DNA of 9,914 nt from Candidatus Sediminicultor sextus (GTDB lineage Bacteria; Atribacterota; Phoenicimicrobiia; Phoenicimicrobiales; Phoenicimicrobiaceae), in assembly GCA_014894735.1 (NCBI GenBank), contig JADBKX010000028.1:1-9914 (forward strand). Direction: 5' to 3'. The translations under genes were made by a program, and so were the position numbers. Below, piece by piece: positions 1-7,229 of the stretch. The notes under the pieces were generated by a model that saw nothing but the letters and a program-made list of their open reading frames with translations, was not told the origin of the DNA and ran no database searches. Within the stretch, counting starts at the first letter, position 1, and each line of letters begins with the position of its first letter.

Positions 1-1181
1 AAGCAGCAAACTGGCTCACCATCATTGCGGTGACTACCGGAGTAGCCACACTTATTTACTGGATTATATATGGGCCCGACCTGGCCTTTGCCATTGAAAG
101 AATGGCTACGGTAATGGTTATTACCTGCCCTCATGCTTTAGGTTTAGCCATACCTTTGGTTACGGCAGTTTCGACTTCCTTGTCGGCAAAAAATGGCCTT
201 TTAATAAGAAATAGAACAGCATTTGAAAATTCCAGAAAGATAACCACTGTGGTGTTTGACAAGACAGGTACGCTTACCGAAGGTAAGTTTGGAGTAAGCC
301 TGGTTACGGTTACAGACAAAAATTATGATGAAAAAAAGATGATTCAATTGGCCGCCTCGCTGGAAAAGAATTCTGAACACCCCATTGCCAGGGGAATTAT
401 AAACAAAGCTGAAGAACTCAAAGTTAAGACCATGCCGGTATCAGACTTTGAGGTAATAAAAGGACAAGGGGTAAAGGGGAGAATAGAAGAGAAAAATATT
501 GCCCTGGTTAGTCAGAGTTATGTGAGGAAAAACAATTTTGAGATGCTAAAAGATATGAAGATTGATGAAACCGGAACATTAGTCTATGTTCTACTTAATA
601 AGCGAATAATTGGAGTTATCACTCTGGCTGATAAAATTAGAAAGGAATCCTATGAAGCAATACAGCAGCTAAAAAAATTAGGTATAAAATGCTGGATGCT
701 TACCGGTGATAACAAAAGAATCGCCGAAGAAGTCTCAAATAAGTTATATCTTGATGGTTATTTTGCAGAAGTACTGCCCCATGAAAAGCTGGAAAAAATA
801 AAAGAGCTGCAGAATAAAGGTGAATTTGTTGCTATGACCGGAGACGGGATAAATGATGCCCCCGCTCTTGCCCAGGCAGATGTAGGGATTGCTATCGGCT
901 CAGGAACTGATGTTGCTGCCGAGACTGCTGATATTATCCTGGTAAACAGCAATCCTTTGGATGTTACTTCGCTCATTTTGTTTGGAAGAGCAACTTATAG
1001 TAAAATGATTCAAAATCTGTATTGGGCAACAGGATATAATGTCATTGCCATTCCTCTTGCCGCCGGAGTATTGTACAATTATGGTATATTAATTTCTCCG
1101 GCTATAGGTGCTGCTCTGATGTCTCTAAGCACTATAATTGTGGCCATAAATGCTCAATTTTTATCCATAAGAAAAGGGTAA
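1..1181 (+). CDS. copB: CopB-like P1B-type heavy-metal ATPase (CPH type), 5'-truncated by window edge
   Basis: This is the C-terminal part of a metal-exporting P-type ATPase of the inner membrane, which pumps copper (or silver) out using ATP. The frame is open to the left edge (codons begin at base 3), so the GTG at 30 is not the real start. The metal-binding N-terminus, early membrane helices and actuator domain, roughly 270-330 residues, lie upstream. Seen here: a membrane helix; the transmembrane metal motif CPH at 126-134 followed by ALGLAIPL; the phosphorylation motif DKTGT with Asp at 258-260; the nucleotide-domain SEHP with His-Pro at 378-383; and the hinge GDGIND near 840-857. The last two helices carry YN and MSLSTIIVAINA. 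CPH in place of CPC, together with this last-helix pattern, is the mark of the CopB branch (P1B-3). Family assignment is firm; Cu+ versus Cu2+/Ag+ is not decided by sequence. The gene ends 97 bp before the ferritin-like gene. Confidence 0.93.
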   Translation, partial: AANWLTIIAVTTGVATLIYWIIYGPDLAFAIERMATVMVITCPHALGLAIPLVTAVSTSLSAKNGLLIRNRTAFENSRKITTVVFDKTGTLTEGKFGVSLVTVTDKNYDEKKMIQLAASLEKNSEHPIARGIINKAEELKVKTMPVSDFEVIKGQGVKGRIEEKNIALVSQSYVRKNNFEMLKDMKIDETGTLVYVLLNKRIIGVITLADKIRKESYEAIQQLKKLGIKCWMLTGDNKRIAEEVSNKLYLDGYFAEVLPHEKLEKIKELQNKGEFVAMTGDGINDAPALAQADVGIAIGSGTDVAAETADIILVNSNPLDVTSLILFGRATYSKMIQNLYWATGYNVIAIPLAAGVLYNYGILISPAIGAALMSLSTIIVAINAQFLSIRKG

Positions 1182-1186
1182 CAGGG

Positions 1187-1202
1187 TTTCACAATTTCAC
1201 AA
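1187..1202 (+). repeat. Tandem 8-bp direct repeat TTTCACAA x2
   Basis: Two perfect head-to-tail copies of TTTCACAA lie just after the copB stop codon. The first copy contains the likely -35 hexamer (TTCACA) of the ferritin-like gene. The pair could be a small regulator half-site array, or chance in AT-rich DNA. Confidence 0.4.
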
Positions 1203-1216
1203 AATAATGATAAAAT
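1188..1216 (+). promoter_or_regulatory. Probable sigma-A promoter of the ferritin-like gene
   Basis: The -35 TTCACA (1188-1193, five of six consensus bases) is separated by exactly 17 bp from the -10 TAAAAT (1211-1216, five of six). TGA stands directly before the -10 as an extended -10 element. The predicted transcription start is near 1223, giving a leader of about 55 nt that contains the Shine-Dalgarno site. This suggests the iron-protein gene can be transcribed independently of the upstream ATPase gene. Confidence 0.55.
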
Positions 1217-1278
1217 AAATACCGTAGAGATGATTTGATATTAAATAAAAAAAATCTTATACAATAGGAGGAATGTAA

Positions 1279-1767
1279 ATGAATATTTATAAATATGCCA
1301 TGAAGATGGAAAAAGACAGTGAAAATTATTATCGTGAACTTGCTAACAAAACAGGTGATGTAGGGCTCCGGAATATATTAAAAATGTTAGCCAATGACGA
1401 AGTTAAACATTATCATATTATTGAACAAATGATGAAAACCGATATAACTGCAGAATTAGCAGAAACAGATATATTAGAGAATGCTAAGAATATCTTTGTT
1501 AAAATTAAAGGAAAAAACCTAGTATTCGACTTTGACCTGACACAGGTAGATTTCTACCACAAAGCCCAGGAAATGGAAGAAAAGAGTTACAAGTTTTATA
1601 TGAACATGAGTAATAAAGCTGAAATCGAATCACAAAGGAAAATATTTTTAAAGTTAGCAGAACAAGAAAAAAAGCATATGTTTCTACTGGAAAACTTAGT
1701 TGAGTTTATTTCCAGACCTGAGACATGGGTTGAAAATGCAGAATTTAATCATTTGGATGATTATTAA
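1279..1767 (+). CDS. Ferritin-like / rubrerythrin-family di-iron protein without rubredoxin domain
   Basis: A 162-residue cytoplasmic four-helix-bundle protein of the rubrerythrin/ferritin-like superfamily. The fold binds two irons and in relatives reduces peroxide or oxidises and stores iron. Two sequence halves each give one Glu helix and one ExxH helix: E11/E15 and E41-x2-H44 in the first, E98/E101 and E130-x2-H133 in the second. This is the expected ligand set, read by eye. The C-terminal rubredoxin domain of classical rubrerythrin, with its paired CxxC motifs, is absent and there is no cysteine at all, so any electron donor would be a separate protein. The tail after residue 145 (RPETWV...) resembles the end seen in stand-alone members. 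The ATG start is set by AGGAGG at 1266-1271, 7 bp upstream. Its position between two copper ATPases fits a metal or oxidative-stress role, but peroxidase versus iron-storage activity cannot be told apart. Confidence 0.88.
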   Translation: MNIYKYAMKMEKDSENYYRELANKTGDVGLRNILKMLANDEVKHYHIIEQMMKTDITAELAETDILENAKNIFVKIKGKNLVFDFDLTQVDFYHKAQEMEEKSYKFYMNMSNKAEIESQRKIFLKLAEQEKKHMFLLENLVEFISRPETWVENAEFNHLDDY

Positions 1768-1813
1768 GGTATAAATTATAGGGTAATAAAAAATCTTATT
1801 CTGGGAAATAAAG

Positions 1814-2713
1814 ATGTTTAAATTTCTTGGTCATCGAAATTTTATCTTACCACTGGCCTTCGTTCTGGGTTTCACCTGCCCTCACCTAGCTCAATGGACA
1901 AAATCATGGACTATTCCCGCTTTAGCTCTGGTAATGACTGTTTCCATTGTCCAAATTCCAACCCGACAAATGTTAAAATGGCAGAGTTTGGTTAAACCTC
2001 TGGCGGTCGGTGTACTTTTCAACTACCTATTTTTAGGTTCCTTACTTTTAATATCCAGCCGCTGGTTTATTAGGTCAGAGGCGATAAGAGTAGGAATGAT
2101 TCTGCTTGCCTCGGCACCCCCGGGTATAGCGGTGATACCCTTTACTTCTCTATTGGGAGGTAATTTAATTTTATCTCTATTGGCTCTTTTTGGTACCTAT
2201 CTATCGGCTTTTTTGATTATGCCCGGCTTACTCTTTTTATTAACCGGCGTAGAAGGGTTTCCGATTTCCAGGTTATTTCTCGCTTTAGTGGAATTGATTA
2301 TTTTACCGGTCCTCTTTTCCCGTCTCCTGCTTTTTAAAGATTTTTATAAATCTGTTCTTGCCTGGAAAGGGACGATCGTTAATTGGGGTTTCTTTGTGGT
2401 TATCTTTACCGCGATCGGATTAAATCAAAAATCCTTCTTGTCCCAGCCGGATATTTTAATTAAAATCTCACTGATTGCTTTGATCTCCGCTTTTTTAGGA
2501 TTTCCCCTCTTAAATCTACTTTTGAAAAAAATAGGAGTAAACCAAAAAGATCGGACTTCAATGATACTTTTAGGGACGATTAAAAACTCCGGATTTGCAG
2601 CAGCCCTTGCCCTGACCCTATTTGATGAAACTACCTCTATTCCCGGAGCAATTTTCAGTGCAGTTTATGCCCTTTATATGATATGGCTGGGAAGTAAACA
2701 TCAGATAAAATAA
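1814..2713 (+). CDS. Bile acid:sodium symporter (BASS/SBF) family transporter
   Basis: A 299-residue integral membrane protein, almost wholly hydrophobic, with about nine or ten membrane helices. It has the two family landmarks in mirrored positions: ASAPPG at about residues 99-104, followed by an xxxxxGGN segment, and GTIKNSG at about 254-260, followed by an AALAL helix and IPGAIFSAVYALY. These match the discontinuous core helices that form the sodium and substrate site of SBF-fold carriers. The cysteine and flanking motif expected of ACR3 arsenite exporters were not seen, so an arsenite role is not favoured. Known relatives move bile acids, pantothenate, 2-keto acids or other organic anions, and the true substrate here is unknown. 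The ATG has only a weak Shine-Dalgarno (GGGA at 1803-1806). The gene follows the ferritin-like gene by 46 bp with no good promoter or terminator between, so co-transcription is likely. Confidence 0.82.
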   Translation: MFKFLGHRNFILPLAFVLGFTCPHLAQWTKSWTIPALALVMTVSIVQIPTRQMLKWQSLVKPLAVGVLFNYLFLGSLLLISSRWFIRSEAIRVGMILLASAPPGIAVIPFTSLLGGNLILSLLALFGTYLSAFLIMPGLLFLLTGVEGFPISRLFLALVELIILPVLFSRLLLFKDFYKSVLAWKGTIVNWGFFVVIFTAIGLNQKSFLSQPDILIKISLIALISAFLGFPLLNLLLKKIGVNQKDRTSMILLGTIKNSGFAAALALTLFDETTSIPGAIFSAVYALYMIWLGSKHQIK

Positions 2714-2736
2714 TTCAGTCTAATTGCATCAAATCC

Positions 2737-2753
2737 TTAACAGTCATTGTTAA
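2737..2753. promoter_or_regulatory. Perfect inverted repeat upstream of copA, possible operator
   Basis: TTAACA and TGTTAA form perfect 6-bp arms around a 5-bp centre (GTCAT), 13 bp before the copA Shine-Dalgarno. The position suits a repressor site for metal-responsive control. It does not resemble the GC-rich CsoR operator or the TACANNTGTA CopY box, so the regulator is unknown. Arms of AT-rich composition can arise by chance. Confidence 0.3.
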
Positions 2754-2766
2754 CAAATTTTCTCAA

Positions 2767-2772
2767 AAGGAG
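2767..2772 (+). promoter_or_regulatory. copA ribosome binding site deciding among three ATGs
   Basis: AAGGAG stands before three consecutive in-frame ATG codons at 2775, 2778 and 2781. Spacing is 2, 5 and 8 bp respectively, so the third ATG (2781, protein beginning MSEN) is the best-spaced start and the second is possible. Confidence 0.7.
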
Positions 2773-2780
2773 AAATGATG

Positions 2781-4919
2781 ATGAGTGAAAATAAAAAAAG
2801 TTTTTCAATTACTGGGATGAGCTGTATTACTTGTGCGAATACAGTAGAAAAATCTTTAAAAAAAATCGAGGGAATAAAATTTGCATCGGTCAATCTGGCT
2901 ACGAATAGTGCTTTTTTAATAAGCGAAAAAGATATCTCTTTCGAAGAGATAAGGAAAGCGGTAGAAGAAGTGGGTTATGGTATTTCTACCGAACCAGCAG
3001 AAGATTTAGAAAGGAAAAGATATAACCTTGCTCGAAAGAATCTTATCTTTTCCTGGATCATTACTTTCCCTCTATCTTTGTTAATGACCTTGGATATGAT
3101 AGGTTATACTGTGCCTTATTTTATGTTTATAGAATTAATCTTTGGGGGGATAGTAATTTTTTATAGTGGTAGAGAGACTATTAAGGGTGCCTGGATAGCC
3201 CTTACCCATTTTCATACCAATATGGATACCCTCATTTTTATTGGCTCTCTTGCCTGTTGGATAACTGCTCTATTAAATTCATTAGGACTTTCAATAATCT
3301 CTTTCGGAACCATTGGTACCATGATTATTACTATTCACCTTACTGGCAGATTTATTGAATCACGTCTTCGAGACAAGGCAGCCAAAGAAATAAAGGCTCT
3401 TATTAAACTCCAGGCAAAAGAAGCTCGAGTAATATTTCCAGATGGAGAATCAACCATACCGATAGAAGCAGTTAAAGTCGGGTTTTTGGTTTTAGTGAAA
3501 CCTGGAGAAAGAATTCCTGTAGACGGAAAAGTAGAAGAAGGGATCTCTTCAGTAGATGAATCTATGATTACCGGAGAATCTTTGCCAATAAGTAAAAATA
3601 AAGGGAGCAAGGTAACCGGTGGATCTCTAAACCTTACCGGTAGTTTTAAAGTAAGAGTTGATAAAGTTGGTGAAGAATCTTTCCTCTCCCAGATGATCGA
3701 TTTAATCAAAGAAGCCCAGGGGACCAAAATTCCTATCCAGGCTTTAGCCGATAGGATTACCCTTTGGTTTGTGCCCACAATTATTACTCTGGCACTGGTA
3801 AGTGGTATAATCTGGTATTTTCAATTTAATGAATTTCAGGGATTTCTTTCCTATATGCGAGGATTGTTTCCCTGGATATTAAATACGGATAGTTCGATTT
3901 CTTTTGCAGTATTTGCTTTTATTTCTACTATAGTTATAGCCTGTCCCTGTGCTTTGGGATTAGCTATCCCCATGGCTTTAGTTTCTGGAACCGGGCTGGC
4001 AGCTAAAAAAGGAATGATTATTAGAAATGCTGAAGCAATTCAAACTTCTAAAGATATTAAAATAGTAATGATGGATAAAACCGGTACTATCACTCAGGGT
4101 AATCCTCATATTATTAATCATTCTCTTTCTAAAGAAGAGATGAAGATTGTTGCGGGAATTGAAAGTAATTCCAACCATCCTTTGGCCAAGGCCATATCCT
4201 CTTTTCAAAAATCAGATGTAAAACCAGAAAAAATTGAAGAGATAAGTGGAGAAGGGGTTAAGGCTGTGGTAAAAGGGGATGAATATTTTATTGGAAAGCC
4301 TAAGTCCACTGAGAAATATTTAGATCTTCTTGAGGAAGGGAAGATTGTAGTAGAAGTTTATAAAAATGGCATAAATATTGGGTCGATAGCTATTGAAGAT
4401 CCCATAAGGGAAGATTCAGACAAAGCAGTGTTGAAACTCAAAAACTTGGGTATAAACTCAATTATGCTGAGTGGTGATAATCTCAAGACTGCTCAAGCTA
4501 TAGCTCGCCAAGTGGGGATAGAAAAAGTTTATGCGGGCGTTAAACCTCAGGATAAACTGAATATTATCAGGGAATATCAACAAAAAGGCTCGAAGATTTT
4601 AATGGTGGGAGATGGAATAAATGATGCAGCTTCCCTTAAAGGAGCAGATATTGGAGTCGCCATTGGAGGAGGGTCCGATTTAGCTATAGATAGTGCCGAT
4701 ATTGTGATAGTAAAAGGAGGAATATCTCGTATAGTAGATAGTATTGAAATCTCCCGAAAAACCTTTCGAATTATTAGGCAGAATTTATTCTGGGCATTTT
4801 TCTACAATGTTATTGTTATTCCTCTGGCTATGGCTGGATTATTACATCCGGCTATAGCTGAAGGAGCTATGGCTGTAAGTTCTATCACGGTTATTTTAAA
4901 TTCATTAAGAATAAAATAG
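2781..4919 (+). CDS. copA: Copper-exporting P1B-1-type ATPase, CopA-like, single HMA domain
   Basis: A complete inner-membrane copper pump of 712 residues (714 from the first ATG). Numbering here is from the ATG at 2775. Domains in order: one heavy-metal-associated domain with GMSCITC (Cys17, Cys20); four membrane helices from about residue 90; an actuator domain with TGE at 266-268; a helix pair with CPC at 390-392; DKTGT with the phosphorylated Asp434; HP at 468-469; GDGIND with Asp613; and two closing helices with FFYN and MAVSSITVILNSLR. The CPC, the YN pair and the M-x2-SS pattern of the last helix are the Cu+-specific set. Two odd points: the motif reads CPCALGLAIPMA, where CopA proteins usually have ATP, and the loop between helices 5 and 6 is long and carries LFPW, a form I recall from other CPC pumps. 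No copZ or csoR is visible nearby. It probably acts alongside the CopB-type pump at the left edge. Confidence 0.95.
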   Translation: MSENKKSFSITGMSCITCANTVEKSLKKIEGIKFASVNLATNSAFLISEKDISFEEIRKAVEEVGYGISTEPAEDLERKRYNLARKNLIFSWIITFPLSLLMTLDMIGYTVPYFMFIELIFGGIVIFYSGRETIKGAWIALTHFHTNMDTLIFIGSLACWITALLNSLGLSIISFGTIGTMIITIHLTGRFIESRLRDKAAKEIKALIKLQAKEARVIFPDGESTIPIEAVKVGFLVLVKPGERIPVDGKVEEGISSVDESMITGESLPISKNKGSKVTGGSLNLTGSFKVRVDKVGEESFLSQMIDLIKEAQGTKIPIQALADRITLWFVPTIITLALVSGIIWYFQFNEFQGFLSYMRGLFPWILNTDSSISFAVFAFISTIVIACPCALGLAIPMALVSGTGLAAKKGMIIRNAEAIQTSKDIKIVMMDKTGTITQGNPHIINHSLSKEEMKIVAGIESNSNHPLAKAISSFQKSDVKPEKIEEISGEGVKAVVKGDEYFIGKPKSTEKYLDLLEEGKIVVEVYKNGINIGSIAIEDPIREDSDKAVLKLKNLGINSIMLSGDNLKTAQAIARQVGIEKVYAGVKPQDKLNIIREYQQKGSKILMVGDGINDAASLKGADIGVAIGGGSDLAIDSADIVIVKGGISRIVDSIEISRKTFRIIRQNLFWAFFYNVIVIPLAMAGLLHPAIAEGAMAVSSITVILNSLRIK

Positions 4920-4974
4920 AACAATATTTAAGAAGATGATTCTTTAATTTGTTTTAAAAACATATTCTAAAACA

Positions 4975-5003
4975 TTGACAAAAAATGAATTATTGTGTAT
5001 GCT
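4975..5003 (+). promoter_or_regulatory. Promoter of fabK
   Basis: A consensus -35 TTGACA (4975-4980), a 17-bp spacer and -10 TATGCT (4998-5003, four of six) lie in the 169-bp gap after copA. The predicted start is near 5010, giving a leader of about 80 nt. The assignment is strengthened because nearly the same sequence recurs at the matching place before fabH (7339-7367), where the -10 is TATACT. Confidence 0.8.
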
Positions 5004-5007
5004 TACC

Positions 5008-5039
5008 TTTAATAATAGGTCATAATAGTAGTTAATAAA
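5008..5039 (+). promoter_or_regulatory. Candidate fatty-acid operator/leader element, copy 1 (before fabK)
   Basis: Immediately after the -10 come three consecutive 10-mers ending in AATA: TTTAATAATA, GGTCATAATA, GTAGTTAATA, then AA. The 10-bp phase puts the AATA steps on one face of the helix. The outer ends also form an imperfect dyad (TTTAATAA against TTAATAAA). The block is retained before fabH with 28 of 32 positions identical or nearly so, which suggests a bound regulator or a leader RNA function. It does not match the FapR or FabT boxes I know. Confidence 0.45.
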
Positions 5040-5074
5040 TAAATGAGCTATTCATAGAGCACAAGAAACTTTAT

Positions 5075-5080
5075 AAGGAG
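5075..5080 (+). promoter_or_regulatory. fabK ribosome binding site supporting a GTG start
   Basis: AAGGAG ends 8 bp before GTG at 5089. The translation from this GTG begins at the same place as known FabK proteins, about 17 residues before the QGGM motif, which fixes the non-ATG start. Confidence 0.85.
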
Positions 5081-5088
5081 ACACATTA

Positions 5089-6030
5089 GTGTTTAAGTCT
5101 ATTATATGTAAGCTTTTAGGAATACAATACCCGCTTATTCAGGGAGGGATGGCCTGGATTGCCGATGCTGAACTTGCCTCAGCAGTATCCAATGCCGGTG
5201 CTCTTGGAGTTATTGCAGCCGGTTATGCTCCGGGTGAATGGATTAGAGAAGAGATTCAAAAAACAAGAAAGCTAACTGAAAAACCCTTCGGACTTAATAT
5301 TATGCTCTTAAATCCTAATGCAGATGAAATTGCCCGCATAGCTGTTGATGAAGGAGTAAAAGTAGTAATTACCGGAGCAGGAAACCCCGGTAAATATGTA
5401 GAAATGTGGAAAGAAAATAATATTTTGGTATTTCCGGTAATTCCTTCGGTTGCCCTGGCCATGCGAATGGAAAGAGCAGGGGCAGATGCAGTGATTGCAG
5501 AAGGTGGTGAAGCCGGAGGGCATGTGGGAGAATTAACTACCATGACTCTTATTCCCCAGGTAGTAGATGCGATAAATATTCCGGTTCTGGCTGCCGGGGG
5601 AATTGCCGATGGCCGCGGTCTGGCAGCTGCCTGGATGTTAGGAGCTTCAGGGTTTCAAATAGGTACGAGATTTCTGGTGGCTTATGAATGTAATGTTCAT
5701 AAGAATTATAAGCAAAAGATACTTGCTGCCAGAGACACCAGCACCATAGTTACCGGAAGGTCAACCGGTCACCCGGTTCGGATAATAAAAAATAGGCTGG
5801 CAAGGGATTTACAGGCGCTGGAAAAAAGAAACGCCTCTTTAGAAGAATTTGAAGAATTAGGAAAAGGTTCGCTTTATCGAGCAGCCCGAGAAGGAGATAT
5901 GGATTATGGTTCGATAATGGCCGGGCAGTCGGCCGGCCTGGTGAAAAAAGAGCAAACCTGCAAAGAAATAATTGAAGAAATATTTTTAGAAGCGAGAAAA
6001 ATAATTGTAGAAAAAAGTAAATTAATTTAG
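5089..6030 (+). CDS. fabK: Enoyl-ACP reductase II (FMN-dependent)
   Basis: FabK catalyses the last step of each fatty-acid elongation cycle, reducing trans-2-enoyl-ACP with NAD(P)H through bound FMN, in the cytoplasm. It replaces FabI. The 313-residue length is close to the pneumococcal enzyme (about 320). It is a TIM barrel with these landmarks: YPLIQGGMAW at 14-23; PFGLNIML near 66-73; ITGAGNP; EGGEAGGHVG with the conserved His145; AAGGIADG near 168-175 and GTRF near 192-195, which hold the FMN phosphate; and the FabK-type ending with IMAGQSAGLVKKE. Similarity to streptococcal FabK is recognisable along the whole length, which favours true FabK over a general nitronate monooxygenase. The start is GTG. 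A paralog follows after 92 bp without a clear promoter, so the two are probably one transcript, driven by the strong promoter at 4975. Confidence 0.93.
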   Translation: MFKSIICKLLGIQYPLIQGGMAWIADAELASAVSNAGALGVIAAGYAPGEWIREEIQKTRKLTEKPFGLNIMLLNPNADEIARIAVDEGVKVVITGAGNPGKYVEMWKENNILVFPVIPSVALAMRMERAGADAVIAEGGEAGGHVGELTTMTLIPQVVDAINIPVLAAGGIADGRGLAAAWMLGASGFQIGTRFLVAYECNVHKNYKQKILAARDTSTIVTGRSTGHPVRIIKNRLARDLQALEKRNASLEEFEELGKGSLYRAAREGDMDYGSIMAGQSAGLVKKEQTCKEIIEEIFLEARKIIVEKSKLI

Positions 6031-6122
6031 CAATATTTTATCGATATTAAAGAGAACGTTGTTATAGGTAAGGAATGCGATATTGATTTTACTAAGTCAT
6101 TATCTACAAAGGAGCTATACAG

Positions 6123-7229
6123 ATGAATTTCAAAAAAATTCCCAAATTAAAAATAGGCAACTTAGAGGCGAAAATTCCCATTATTCAAGGAGGAATGGCT
6201 ATTGGAGTCTCTTTATCAGGTTTAGCATCTGCTGTGGCAAATGCAGGGGGTATCGGAGTTATCGGAACTGCCGGGATAGGCATGCTTGAACCTGACTTTG
6301 GGAAAAATTTTACTGAAGCGAATAAAAGGGCTTTACGTAAAGTAATAAGAAAAGCAAAGGAGATGACCAAGGGTATTATTGGGGTAAATATAATGGCTGC
6401 TCTTTCGGATTTTTATGATATGGTTAAGATTGTAGTAGAAGAAAAGGCAGATTTAGTATTTATTGGAGCAGGTTTACCCTTAAGAGGTCTGGAAGTGCTG
6501 GTGCCTGATAAATTAAAAAAAAATATAACTAAAGTTGTTCCCATTGTATCATCTTCCCGGGCTGCAAAAATTATATTTCAATACTGGAAGAAAAATTATA
6601 AACACGTGCCTGACGCTGTTGTTGTTGAAGGACCTTTAGCCGGCGGACACCTGGGTTTTAAAAAAGAGCAAATTGATAATCCGAATTTTGTTTTAGAGAA
6701 AATATTGCCGGAAGTGATTTCCGTGATAAAACCTTACGAAAATGAATTTGATAAGAAAATTCCAATAATTGCCGCAGGCGGTATATATACCGGTGCAGAT
6801 ATTTACAAATATATTCAGTTAGGAGCTCAAGGGGTACAGATGGCTACCAGGTTTGTGGCCACTTATGAGTGCGATGCTTCTATCAAATTTAAAGAGACTT
6901 ATCTGAAATGCCAAAAAGATGATTTAATGATTATTGATAGTCCGGTTGGATTACCGGGAAGGGCAGTAAAGAACAGATTTCTGGAAGAGGTTTCATCCGG
7001 GGTTAGAAAACCTTTTAAATGTCCCTGGAAATGTTTAAAGACTTGTAATTTTAAAAAAGCACCTTACTGTATCGCCCTTGCCCTATATAATGCCCAACAA
7101 GGAAAACTTGACGACGGATTTGCTTTTGCAGGAAGCAATGCTTATCGCGTGGATAAGATTATTTCAGTTAAGGAACTTATAGCAAATTTATCAGAAGAAT
7201 ATGAAAAAGCTTCATGGTGTGATTATTGA
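6123..7229 (+). CDS. NAD(P)H-dependent flavin oxidoreductase, nitronate monooxygenase/FabK-like, with C-terminal Cys cluster
   Basis: A 368-residue FMN TIM-barrel enzyme of the nitronate monooxygenase/FabK family, a diverged paralog of the preceding gene. Shared landmarks are IPIIQGGMAIGVSL near residues 18-31, GVNIMAAL, EGPLAGGHLG with His176, AAGGIYTG and ATRFVAT. It is about 55 residues longer than FabK. The extra length includes a lysine-rich stretch after residue 55 and a C-terminal segment with four regularly spaced cysteines, C300-x3-C304-x3-C308-x7-C316 (CPWKCLKTCNFKKAPYC), which FabK lacks. The spacing could hold a metal or iron-sulfur cluster, but that is inference. The ATG at 6123 is preceded by AAAGGAG with an 8-bp gap. 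It may be a second enoyl reductase, a nitronate oxidase or another flavin reductase; position between fabK and fabH favours a lipid-linked role without proving it. Confidence 0.85.
   Translation: MNFKKIPKLKIGNLEAKIPIIQGGMAIGVSLSGLASAVANAGGIGVIGTAGIGMLEPDFGKNFTEANKRALRKVIRKAKEMTKGIIGVNIMAALSDFYDMVKIVVEEKADLVFIGAGLPLRGLEVLVPDKLKKNITKVVPIVSSSRAAKIIFQYWKKNYKHVPDAVVVEGPLAGGHLGFKKEQIDNPNFVLEKILPEVISVIKPYENEFDKKIPIIAAGGIYTGADIYKYIQLGAQGVQMATRFVATYECDASIKFKETYLKCQKDDLMIIDSPVGLPGRAVKNRFLEEVSSGVRKPFKCPWKCLKTCNFKKAPYCIALALYNAQQGKLDDGFAFAGSNAYRVDKIISVKELIANLSEEYEKASWCDY

Noticed and set aside
30..32. GTG at 30 as the true start of the first ATPase
   Set aside because: The frame stays open to the left edge with membrane-helix sequence (NWLTIIA), and a start here would remove the actuator and metal-binding domains.
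1235..1263. TTGATA-17-TATACA as promoter of the ferritin-like gene
   Set aside because: It would start transcription near 1270, inside or after the AGGAGG ribosome site at 1266-1271, so the mRNA would lose it. The pair at 1188-1216 fits better.
1785..1800. AATAA/TTATT hairpin after the ferritin-like gene as terminator
   Set aside because: Only five A-T pairs and no following T-tract; the next gene begins 14 bases later.
1814..2713. Arsenite exporter (ACR3) as identity of the membrane transporter
   Set aside because: The ACR3 cysteine and flanking motif were not seen; the SAPPG and GTIKNSG segments fit the general BASS/SBF family better.
3335..3778. Long reverse-strand reading frame inside copA
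   Set aside because: It lies opposite conserved ATPase domains, has low-complexity Ser/Pro/Thr content typical of antisense shadows and no ribosome site.
4930..4950. AAGAA/TTCTT stem after copA followed by T-rich sequence as terminator
   Set aside because: The stem is five mostly A-T pairs and the T run is interrupted; too weak to call, though a terminator would be expected in this gap.
6083..6289. Short forward reading frame overlapping the start of the second flavin oxidoreductase
   Set aside because: No ribosome site, unusual composition, and it overlaps a gene with a good Shine-Dalgarno and family-wide similarity; a frame shadow.
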